Below are positions 35,281-46,058 of a stretch of 64,000 nucleotides of DNA, piece after piece; position 1 is the stretch's first letter; each line of letters starts with the position of its first letter. Made by a program: the position numbers and the translations under genes. The notes beneath the pieces are model-generated. The model was not told where the DNA came from and ran no database searches. It saw nothing but the letters and a program-made list of their open reading frames with translations. Source of the DNA: Antedon mediterranea (lineage: Eukaryota > Echinodermata > Crinoidea > Comatulida > Antedonidae); NCBI RefSeq assembly GCF_964355755.1, contig NC_092679.1:1426001-1490000 (forward strand). The letters are read 5' to 3'.

Positions 35281-37911
35281 CCAACAATTACTGTACATTT
35301 ACTATAAACAAAATGAATTGAAACTAAAACCTAAAGTGCCTTCTGGCAATTTACTATATAAGCATTCACTTATAAAAATATTTGTAATGTGTCAATTAGA
35401 GTAGTAGTCATAATAATAGTTAATTAATTATTATATTTGTAACCTTAACCTAGTAACACCACAAGTGGAAACATTTAATTAAATTATGTAGGCCTACTTA
35501 TTAAATAGGTCTGGAATATAAATTTTAAAATGGTTTTAAAACTTGAAAATAAAATAATGTATTTTATAGGATTATTAATATTATTATTATTATTATTTAT
35601 TTATATATAAATTTATGTGCATATAACAGCAAACTTAACCCATTAATAAGAATTGAAAAGATGCCTCACAGGTGGCAGGTGCGTGCTAAGCAGAAAACAC
35701 GTGGCGAAAATCCACCTGGAATACCTGAGCTAAAGTCTGCTCTGTAGAGTGATGGGTCGACGGGAGCGATTTGCAGCGATAGGCCTAGCCTTGCTGGTTA
35801 AAGGTGGTGCATATTTGCCTTAATAAAACTCTATTAATCTCAGTGGTTCTTTAGGTTTTCATCGTTTTTCTACTTACCAAATACCCGCCGAACATAGTTT
35901 TACAAAAAACACGCATTTTAAGGTTAATTTATTAATTAAATAAGAAATTTAAAGTGACCAGCAAACTTATCACTGAGCACACTCCAAATTTTCTTCCAGG
36001 CACATACGATATGGAACGCCAAGGAAATTAGCCCTGTTCTTAGACGCTAACATCGCATTAACAAAAAATATTGAAAATGTATAAAGAAATTGCAAATCTA
36101 ATCCTTTTCATTTTCCATGCCGATTGGATCATGCCATACTGTAGCTGAAAATATAGCTGGACCAAGTGTATATTATTCATGAAAACGTTTTTATGGTAAA
36201 AACATGCATTAATTCATATTTAATAGCAAATACATTGAAATAACGCACTCGGTAAAATATTTTATACTATTATTATTTAACAACAAATTCTGCTTACACG
36301 AACTAACTACAAACTATTACAAACTCACCGAAATATTAAAATATCCAGTTACAAAAACATGTGCCAACCACTTTGACCACTGTCCGAATGCTCACTCAGA
36401 AATTAAACACAACTTTAATGTCGATTGCAATGAATCATTGTGTGTGTTGAGCGGTGACTGAGAGCAGTTACATTCTTGACAAATCTAATTTTGCATCCCC
36501 GGATAAGTAAATTAACGTCTTTCCTATTCTAAAGCAGCAGTCTTACTTGTTCGCCTACTGCCTGCTCAACCGCGTTTACTTTGCATCATAATTTTCCTTT
36601 TTAATAAACTCGCGCACTGACGATGTTAATTCTGCGCATGAGTGGTAACGCCAGAAACGTTTGTGTTTCTGCAAAGAGGCATCGGGCACGCGTTTATCTC
36701 AGCACAGTAGGGGTTTTGTTATCCTCTAGGCATCACGATTGATATTTCTCACGCGAGAAGGTTCATGAAATAGGTCATTAGTTAGAAGAATGCTTCCATG
36801 CCTACGGCGTTCAGTCGTCAGCCACGCGAGTTTGTTTTGGACTTACAAAAATGATGGTTCAATGGTTCACTTATTACTGCTAAAGTTTGTTGCAAACAAT
36901 TGCCCCATAGTACGTCTTAAGTATATCCGTAGTGCGCTCGACAGAAAACAAACTTTCCTTACAGAGTATTAATGCGCGATGATACAAAGACGGACGGACA
37001 TACAAACATACCGACAGAAATATGACAGAAATATGACAGAAATATGCTTATACAGCAGTTAAGGACCGGCTTCATACATCAGGTTTAAACAGGTCCATAG
37101 ATATACTACGGTTGCGTATGCGACGATAAAGTTAGACGCGCACGCATTGTCATTAGCTTGTTTTATTTTGATTCCTGTGTAAGTAAATATGACGTTTTAG
37201 GTGAGATGTGGGCTCATGATGAAAAAGGTACATTTATACTAATATTTCTAAATGTCGGTAACCTCAATAATACGTTTCCGCTTCCTTGTTCTTCTCCGTT
37301 TTTCTATCATCTTTCGTTTCGTGGTTATCTGTACACGTCAGGCAAAGAAATCGATTTAGAAACTTGATTGGTTACCAACAGTATAGTCTGTTTAGTGTTA
37401 AACGCGCAAAAAAAACGCAATCTGTCAGCTATTTCGGCTTTTTGCAAAATACAGCTATCAACCTCTACAACTTTTTGGTCCATGGATTGATTCTTGGATT
37501 GGCTTCCACTACAACCAACGATTCACAAAGGTCATACCAGACTATCCGCTCCCCTTCAAAATCATGGGTGCCCAGATTGTCATCAATGACCTCACGGACC
37601 GTTACATTAGATATTTTAATGGCAGTAATTGAGCTATGTTTTATCAATCATAATGATTTTTTTCTTTTATTTTTGGTTTTCATAGCAAAAAAAAATCCAG
37701 ATCAATTGGAATGACCCAAAGGCAAACCGTTTTATAATATCGATATTATGGTTTGAAAGGAAGCGCTCATAATAAACAAACAGGTGAGAAACTTTGTCTT
37801 GTTTTGTGTTTTATCCCGAGATGACCTCTAAGCAGGTGTGAGATTCATCAACGCTTACTGGAAGTTGGAAAAAAAAATACATGCATATTTAGCGCACCAT
37901 ACATATTAGAA
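35281..37911. other. Non-coding region, possible GPCR 5' exon and promoter
   Basis: The 5' untranslated exon of the GPCR should lie to the right of 34945 and may be here. The stretch 36400-36800 is less AT-rich and has more CpG than its surroundings, which makes it a candidate promoter, but I see no decisive signal. The ORFs at 36790-36972 and 37158-37714 lack protein-like features. Confidence 0.35.
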
Positions 37912-38040
37912 TTAAAGCAACGCAAAGACGTAAGCGAAGCGCAAGAAATTTGACGACAAATCACAAGCGATGGATTAGTTGATGTCGCTTGCCACAGTCA
38001 TCGCCTGCATTGCGATTTTACGTCCTTGCACATTACAAAC
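37912..38040. mobile_element. MITE family B, partial copy
   Basis: Interior motifs of the family (acgcaaagacgtaagcg, aatcacaagcgatgg, ttacgtccttgc) occur in order, but the GCTTGGTTCCCACTAG ends are missing on both sides. Confidence 0.6.
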
Positions 38041-38689
38041 CAAAAATAAGGACACATTAAGTAGCCTATAAGAAGTAAGAGCCACACTGAGAAGAGATAC
38101 ATATTTTCAATTTTAACAAACGGTAAAGGATGATGCACCCTATATATAATAGCAACTCCACGTGATTGTGTATGTTATATTGTCACCAAACGCGTACTAC
38201 TAGTGTGTGGTCCATTATGCGTTTCGAGATTTAATTATGACTCATCTATTAACCTATATAAGGTAACATTGTAATACAAAACGACATATCAAATATATAG
38301 GAAATTCATGATAGACAGTTTGACTCTTTTGTCATGACATCAAAAGTTCATCTAAAACAGTGGGATAATATCGGCGCGTGTCTAACGTGTGTTTGAACAT
38401 TCAAGAGGTCTTTAAAGATGCCAAAAAAATGTAGTCCTATAGAAACTGATGTTCACTTGAATTATTAGGAATAAAAGTACATTTATGGTATTGTGGAAAA
38501 AGATGCGCTGTTAGATATAGGCGCAGAGGCGCGTGAAAATGTACAAATTGAGGGCGGTAATCCAAACTTATGATTTATAACGACATCGTGAATTCAATCA
38601 AAGTCCCTATAAGCCTACGAACAATAATTACAAATTCCGAGATTGAATAGTTACGCGTATAGTGAGAGCGACTGCTGGAAACTCGTAGT

Positions 38690-38818
38690 GACCGATCGAA
38701 AATACGCGTAGTAAGCGACCGGGGAGAAATACTCGTAGTAACGGATCGGAAATACGCGTAGTAACCGTTCGGAAATACGCGTAGTAACGGATCGGAAATA
38801 CGCGTAGTAAGCGACCAT
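38690..38818. repeat. 23-bp CpG-rich tandem repeat
   Basis: Five to six copies of a unit made of cggaaatacgcgtagtaacg plus gat, with variants. Each intact unit contains the palindrome TACGCGTA. It directly abuts the family B element at 38820, and a single further ATACGCGTAGTGA unit occurs past that element at 39031, so the transposon may have inserted into or expanded beside the array. Confidence 0.9.
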
Positions 38819-38819
38819 A

Positions 38820-39000
38820 AAGCGTGGTTCCCACTAGCGACGCAACACAAGGACGTAACGCAACGCAAGTGAATTGACCAATCACAAGCGATGGCTTATT
38901 CGCTTGTGATTGCTAACTGTCTATAACTTCGCTTGTCATTGGTTAAAACGCTTGCGTTGCGTTTACGTCCTTGCGTTACGTTCTAGTGGGAACCAAGCAT
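38820..39000. mobile_element. MITE family B, full copy, nearly identical to the copy at 43103
   Basis: Ends: AGCGTGGTTCCCACTAG and CTAGTGGGAACCAAGC. ATAA occurs at both flanks and may be a target-site duplication. The interior is a long palindrome centred on atggcttattcgcttgtgat, with acgtaacgcaacgcaagtg and its complement as arms. There is no ORF. The copy at 43103-43301 is the reverse complement with very few changes, plus an extra 18-bp internal repeat. Confidence 0.9.
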
Positions 39001-39682
39001 AAGTATACACGGCACGCAGATAGAAACAGTAATACGCGTAGTGAATGACTATTTGGATTGGCAGCATTATAATAGATGACAATTTCTTTGCCATTTCCAC
39101 TACTGTGGCATGCGATTAAAGAAAATAACTCACTAGACAAACACGTATCACAATAGCATTATCTATGTAGGCCTACTCTCGATCTGAGAGAGAGCAACAC
39201 AGCTTAAGCCTGCACTCCAAAAACGAACGCTGCTGACACGCTGATTCCAATGCATTGTCTCTTGTTCTTATGTGTCGTATGTCAATCACATTGATTGACA
39301 GGCGATAGATGGTATTTAATGAGCTTAATTGATCTGACAAGACAGATAACACGATTTATCCGTAAAGTGCATTACCGATCTCCTCTATTTCTTTCTCACA
39401 CGATTCTATTCAGAATGTCATTTTCATCTGTCGTGTTGATGATGAGTTCTAGGTATCAGGAAGATTAAGTTCTGTGCTTTACTGTTGAGTAGCTCTTTCA
39501 CATAGAATGGGGTAGAAATAAGAAAAACAAAAGCACTGTTGTGGATTAAATGGGCATGGGTGAGGTTCGTTGATTGAAAACGATTTTCTCAACCAATCAC
39601 TCATCCCCTACACCCACAAAAAAAGCCACTTCACACTTCACATTATTAATGTATTGATATTCATCCACATCATTTCCTACGT

Positions 39683-39890
39683 TAAACACTGTCTACACTA
39701 TCAAACTAGTTTGACAATAAAAGGATGTGCCCATTGTTGTGATATACATAGGGCGAAACGGCAATTCGTTAAAAACGTACCTATAGGTACTTAATATTTA
39801 GATATGCTTAAATATGGTAGTGATATGACAACATCATGTCCATATATGGGCACATCACATTTGTTTTTGTCACATAAAGTTTGACAAATG
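39683..39890. mobile_element. MITE family A, copy 7, with internal insertion
   Basis: The left end is TAAACACTGTCTACACTATC and the right arm aaagtttgac is truncated. The interior has the family's tatggtagtgatatgacaac and catatatgggcacatcacat blocks. About 60 bp between 39735 and 39795 do not fit the family and may be an insertion. Confidence 0.7.
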
Positions 39891-40437
39891 ACAATTCATC
39901 TAACTATCGGTTTTGGAAGCTTCATAAAAGTGAACAATCCCCGTATACATGGTCTTTTTCATCATTAAAATGGAGTTATTGATCGACCATTTCAACTTGT
40001 ATGAGTTTCGTAACTTACAAATTGAACGAGATTAGTGTTTAGGCCCCCGATAATACTACTTAGTACTAGTCCTATAAGCTTGTTATCTGTTTAAACGAAA
40101 TGATCAATACCTAATGCCTCTCACTCCTAAATCTTTGTTGTTTGGAAAAGGCACCTTATTTTATAAAATCCAGTCACTGCTAATAACACGTTATTTATCG
40201 ATTGCGTATTTAAGGATTAGGCCTACATCGTGGTGGTGGTAATAGGCCTACTTGGATTCCTGTATTAAACTTTGCGGGCCTTCTTGCTAAGAAACATCAT
40301 GGATATAGCCTACTCCGATCCTGTGTATCGAATAGTTGTATTAATTATGTTATGTTGATGAAAGAGCTCAATTAAGATCAAAGTATACGGTACTTTATTT
40401 ATACATTTAAAGAATGTTTCCCATTACAGTTGTTTTT

Positions 40438-40605
40438 AAGCTTGGTCCACTAGGACGCAACGCAAGGAATAGACGAACGCAAAGATGTAGGCCTAGACGC
40501 AACGCAATATAGAGCAGTTAATACTCTCAAATGACAGTGATTGGTCAAATCACTTGCATTGCGCTTACGATGTCCTTGCGTAGCCTCCTAGTGGGATACA
40601 AGCTT
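40438..40605. mobile_element. MITE family B, diverged copy
   Basis: The left end is AAGCTTGGTCCACTAGGACG and the right end CCTAGTGGGATACAAGCTT, an inverted repeat with mismatches. The interior has acgcaacgcaa, tgattggtcaaatcacttgc and atgtccttgcg. Non-coding. Confidence 0.8.
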
Positions 40606-41019
40606 TACATTCTACTAAACGATAAGACGGTGTTCTCTCTCCCCATGCTACGAACTAAATCTATTCAATGGGAAGGTATACTCTTAATACAGGATGATGA
40701 ACCAACAATTCACTTCAATCAGTTTGAAATTCCACTCCCTAATACTTTCCATGCTCTTTGTCTTTAGTGTCTTACCAATGATTCCAACTTAGGAATACTA
40801 AGCCTAATTGTATAAAACTAAACGCAAATCTTGTAGACTCTAACCCTCCCAAATCTCCATAGGCCTATTTTGCATAAGACACGTTCAACATCTTTAATGA
40901 GGCGGAAAAGAAGAGATGATACAGGAAAAGAAAAGTGAAATGCCAATAGATGATTTATGTAGTAATTGTCAAATCATGTTCGTGCCTACACAAACCCTGC
41001 GTACGAAATTAATTGAACA

Positions 41020-41245
41020 GGCCTACGGAATTCCTTAATACGGAATTCCTTACGTACGGAATTACTTGAATAGGCCTACGGAATTCCTTACGTATACGGA
41101 ATTACTTGAATAGGCCTACGGAATTCCTTAATACGGAATTCCCTACGTACGGACGGATTACTTGAATAGGCCTACCGAATTCCATAATACGGAATCCCTT
41201 ACGTACGGACGGAATTACTTGAATAAGTCTACAGAATTCCTTGGG
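41020..41245. repeat. Tandem repeat rich in EcoRI-like palindromes
   Basis: Four degenerate copies of a unit of about 55-60 bp built from aataggcctacggaattcct, taatacggaattcc and ttacgtacggaattacttg. Each copy contains the palindromes GGAATTCC and TACGTA or AGGCCT. Confidence 0.8.
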
Positions 41246-42120
41246 TCTCCGTGGTGAGTCCGATTACAGGTTAGAGACTATACCAACAGGAACAAGGGTA
41301 ATTCTTTTCGTTTTGGATCAGTCATAAAAAGGGTTACGGTACTGAAGGAAAACTAGTGACTGATCACGGAGGAAAATATATATGCTCTGACTTACTTTTA
41401 TTCTATGAATATAGTTCCTCTGCATTCCGGGATCCTTCGCTCAATAATAAGTTCATCAGTAATATCCTTAGGGCCTAAATATTTTGTAAACTTTTGACAT
41501 TGTCATGCCACGAAGTTCCATCCAATTGTTATAATATTAGATAGGCCTACTAACCTGTCATAAAGGCACTATTCGGTAATATTTGTTTACAATCACTTCT
41601 CTTGTTCCAGTTTACACAATCAAGTTTGTCAAAGCACTTGAAGTCGCCCCAGCTCATGCAAAAGAACCAATTTTACAGCGTGTACATTTATGAGACAAGA
41701 TAACACGATGTTAGTAGCGAGTAACTGCAAACTTTAGCTTTAACGGATAAGTCAGCGAGGAATTAGTTTCAACCATGCTTAAAGACACTCCTCCTAGATA
41801 GTGAACAGTCGTGTATTGTTGAGCAGCAACACGGATGAATGCGTACATTCAACAACATATCTATTGTCGTGTGAAAGGCAATTAAGTGAAGAGTAATTAA
41901 ACAAAATCTATCTATATAGAATGTTATACAATAAATGATCGTATTTCCACAAAGGAACAATTGTTTTGAAGTGGGTATAATATAAGTCACAGTCGATTTA
42001 CATATGCTGGCGTTCAACCTATTGTTATCATTTTGATAAGTTTATATTCGGGGGGACGGGGGTGCCGTAGGGGGTGAAGTGCCGTACATTGCCGCGCTCT
42101 CTGCATGTCGCTGTATTAAA

Positions 42121-42267
42121 TTTTGGTTCCCACTAGAACGTACAAACACGTAATCACGATACGATGGATATCAAACCAAGAGTGTTATGTAGCTAGTTTC
42201 CTTCTTATTGGTCAATTTACTTGCGTTGTGCGTACGCCATTGCGTTACGTCATAGGTAGGAAGCTAT
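42121..42267. mobile_element. MITE family B, diverged copy
   Basis: The left end is TTTTGGTTCCCACTAGAACG. The right side (gcgttacgtcataggtagga) has mutated away from the inverted repeat. The interior keeps ttggtcaatttacttgcgtt. Non-coding. Confidence 0.65.
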
Positions 42268-43102
42268 CATATTGTAGAAATCATTAATTGATAATGATAT
42301 GTTTCAGCAACTTGTGTTTTTTGGAAGTAGTGACGCCGATTGATTGATTGATTAGATTGAGTAATATAATTACATTGATTATGCTTTAATGAGTCATCAG
42401 TCCTTGTTTGTAAACATTTTGCCTAATTAATTACCTAGGGAACATGCAAGCGTTATGTAATGTCCAGATGGTATTTAATGTCAATTACTGCATTAATGTG
42501 CAGAAATTAATTTAAAAACATTGACAAATGTATATAATAAACAATTTCACGAAGTTCTTTGACTTAACGTTATTATTACGCGTGAAAAAATGGTGAAATG
42601 AAGGGCTGAGCTTAATCCTATCTTTTGCATTACAATTTGAAGACGACCCCTTGGATCCGCCCCAGCGTATATATTGCATAAAACATTAGTATAATATAAT
42701 TTGACACAGATAAAGAGATGATGGAAACAAATTAATTGCAACATTTATTTCATTTATTTCTTCATCGACATGTTGCCATAGCAATTACACTACAAGCGTT
42801 TTGATGACGTCATCATATTACACACATCGTGTGATTTATTTAATTGCAGTGGAGTATCTAAAGTAGGGGAGGGAGGGACCAATCAAGAAATTGTTTCGCT
42901 TGCTCGAAACCTTTTTTCATACAATATGAAACATTTTTCTATTCATAATTAATAATCTGAATTTTGACGGGATATAATTACTATAACTGCACTTAGATGC
43001 ACCACTGCCGCCGCCACAATATCGTATTTTTCTCAGCACTACAAGATACATTGTACACGATACAATCTCTCATTATTATGTGTTGTAAGTCAAAATTCTT
43101 TA

Positions 43103-43301
43103 AAGCTTGGTTCCCACTAGAACGTAACGCAAGGACGTAAACGCAACGCAAGCGTTTTAACCAATGACAAGCGAAGTTATAGACAGTTAGCAATCACAAG
43201 CGAATAAGCCATCGCTTGTGATTGGTCAATTCACTTGCGTTGCGTTACGTCCTTGCGTTGCGTTACGTCCTTGCGTTGCGTCGCTAGTGGGAACCACGCT
43301 T
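43103..43301. mobile_element. MITE family B, full copy with extra internal 18-bp repeat
   Basis: Ends: AAGCTTGGTTCCCACTAG and CTAGTGGGAACCACGCTT. It is the reverse complement of the element at 38820-39000 apart from isolated changes and one additional 18-bp unit (cgttacgtccttgcgttg type) near the right end. It lies in AT-rich DNA, where its CpG-rich composition stands out. Confidence 0.9.
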
Positions 43302-43950
43302 AACTTGGTTGCTTCATTCTAAGTAATATTTAGAAAACCTATAATTTACAAAATTTTGAGAAAATAATGTATTGCAATTTCAGACAGAAGTAGTTGTAAC
43401 CAAAATTCCAAAACAAATAATATTGAAATACTTTCTTGGAGTTTCATCAAGAAATAAAATAAAACATTTAAATAATTGGGTGTATTTTTTATATATATTA
43501 TATCTTTTAACATTCAATAAAAAAAATACAATTAGATTAGAACCTATTAAGAGGATAATTATTGGATGTGCCTCCTTCATTTGGGCTCTACAACATAAAA
43601 AAAAACAACAAAAAAATTTTAATAATTGCATGAATTATTATTCAAATAATAATCTATAACATCACATAAATAATTCTGTAATAAATTTTAAAACAGATAA
43701 ACCATTGTCATTTTAAATAATAAAAACTAAACCCATCACAACTAAATACAATTGTAAATAAAAAAAATAAAATAGATTTGCGAAATATACTCTAATCAAT
43801 AATTCAATAAATCAATAAATTAGCAGCTTTAAATCAAAATGATCAATTGACTGAGTCACAAATCAACATGATCTTAAAACCTTTCTATTACATCCTTTCA
43901 AATACCACCTATAAAATATTTACATAACCAAAATTTAACACTATAGCCAA
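43302..43950. other. AT-rich region, no gene
   Basis: Overlapping ORFs at 43372-43659 on both strands are Lys/Asn/Ile-rich or Phe/Leu-rich, as expected from AT-rich DNA, and show no motif. Confidence 0.5.
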
Positions 43951-44335
43951 CCCCTATTCATAGGACAGACCTATTTAGGGACACCTCTATTATTAAGGGA
44001 CACATTGTTGGGTCCCCAAGGCGTCACTGCAGGTGTCCCCAACCCCTATTCATGGGACAGTAAGGGACACATTGTTGGGTCCCCAAGGCGTCACTGCAGG
44101 TGTCCCCAACCCCTATTCATGGTACAGACCTATTTAGGGACACCTCTATTATTAAGGGACACATTTTTGGGTCCCCAAGGCGTCACTGCAGGTGTCCCCA
44201 ACCCCTATTCATGGAACAGACCTATTTAGGGACACCTCTATTATTAAGGGACACATTGTTGGGTCCCCAAGGCGTCACTGCAGGTGTCCCCAACCCCTAT
44301 TCATGGTACACCTATATTAAGGGGACACTTTACTG
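43951..44335. repeat. 67/92-bp tandem repeat, four copies
   Basis: The landmark gcgtcactgcaggtgtcccc occurs at 44021, 44088, 44180 and 44272, giving spacings of 67, 92 and 92. The short first period lacks about 25 bp (the gacctatttagggacacctc part). A degenerate half copy follows at 44370-44470. The overlapping ORFs at 44005-44339 are a by-product. Confidence 0.93.
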
Positions 44336-44850
44336 TTAAACAAACAAGGGTAATATATGTTTTACCACTTAGCCAACCCCTATTCATGGGAGACTTTGCT
44401 GGCACCTCTGTAGGTGTCCACAAGCCATATTGTTGGGTTCCTAAGGTGCCTCTGTAAATGTCCCCTTAATAGAGGTTCTTATGAACATAACAACACAGTG
44501 TTTTAACTTAACAATGAATAGTTATTCTGGGTTTCTTTATGTAATATAACAAATTAAAATAATTCACATTAAACAAAAAAACAATTATGCTTGCCATAGA
44601 CATTACGAATTCAAGGTATAAGAAGCATATAGGCAGTAAAAGAATAAATGTCTCGATGGTAAAATTCAAAAGCTATAGGGTGGGTTATTTTCCTCCCAAA
44701 ACATTCAACCAATAATTCAATGCACCTCCACAGAACGGTAATGTTTTCTTATTTCAATACAATTTATCAATGCAGAAGCTAAGATATATCATTTTATGCA
44801 GTATTTATGTGCTTGTTTACTTATGCAAACAATCCCTAATTTTTAAAACG

Positions 44851-44875
44851 AAAAAAAAAAAAAAAAAAAAAAAAA
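44851..44875. repeat. 25-base poly-A run
   Basis: An uninterrupted A tract. It could be a retroposon tail or simple slippage; no target-site duplication or upstream element was recognised. Confidence 0.8.
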
Positions 44876-46058
44876 TTGCGTATAGTGATCACATGTGTGT
44901 GCTATCACTGCCTGAGACAGTAACAAGCTCATGATATCAATGCCGCAAGTATAATATGCTTGTCTTTTATCATGTAATCATGATATGTTATGTCATAAAC
45001 TTTTAATTTTAAACTTATTTATATTTTCTTTTTTTATTATAAAACAAAAGAAAATAATTCAATTTAAGGATATTCAATCAATTTATAATTAAATTATAAT
45101 TTCAAAATAATACAATTTAACCAATAGATTGCAGATACTAATTCAGTTTTTGTATATACATCATATTATTTTCAAAATAAAGCAACATTCTGCAACATTT
45201 TTAAGAGCCAAATATTTTCTATAAATATGGTAAAATATAATTCTACAATTATGTAATTTTGTTGTATATGCAAATCAGTCATAATGAATATTCATCAAAA
45301 AACGAAAAACATTATAATGGTTTTTAGTCAATTAACTGGAATCTGATGGTAGAATTCATTTAGCTTTATGCATATTATAAGTCTATATATATATTACATT
45401 TAGAAGCGGTCAGCCTATTCATACATACAGCATTCATTACCATAGAGATACAATATCCAATCAAAAGTGCAAACGTACAACTTTAAAGATGACAGCCGTT
45501 TAAACGCACCAATAGGGCGCCCTCGATTGATTGGGTATAACCATTTGAAAAAAAAATAATAATCCAGTTATTGCGCAACATATTTATCAATTATATTAAC
45601 AATCAGATACAATTGAATCCGTTATATTTTATCATTTTTAGACATTAAAAAGGTAATGCCCAATAAAGCGCCCTCAAATCACATTGTACGTGAAGCTATA
45701 ATTACGTATGTATTTGCACAGTGGTGATTGACGACAGCACACAGGGAATTGGACGTACACACCGTGGAATACATGACAATAAACGAGTTTTACAAAGGTT
45801 ACATATAGTCGCCGTTGTTTCTTCTGCTGCGAGTTGTAAGGGTGTCGTGGCTACCGACTCGTCCTCTTTGACTTAGTTGACGTGGTGGTGGCGTACCCTA
45901 CGAGAAAAAATATTGGGAAACGATTGCATCAGGGAAATGCTTTATGGAGTGTACTAACTAAACCCGGCATAAAGAATACAATATACAGCATACTATATCT
46001 TGCAAACTATTCTATAGTTTATAAGACACATAATGTTGCCCTTTTATTTGTTTATTTA
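44876..46058. other. Non-coding flank of the 54-bp array
   Basis: Mostly AT-rich. The part 45470-45900 has more CpG and a cgccctc motif twice (near 45519 and 45667). An open frame enters the tandem array from 45882, but its first 58 codons show no signal peptide or known motif. I see no exon with convincing splice sites. Confidence 0.4.

Noticed and set aside
37158-37714. Two overlapping ORFs of 69 and 142 codons
   Set aside because: No domain, no convincing acceptor or donor, and the region has transposon-like neighbours.
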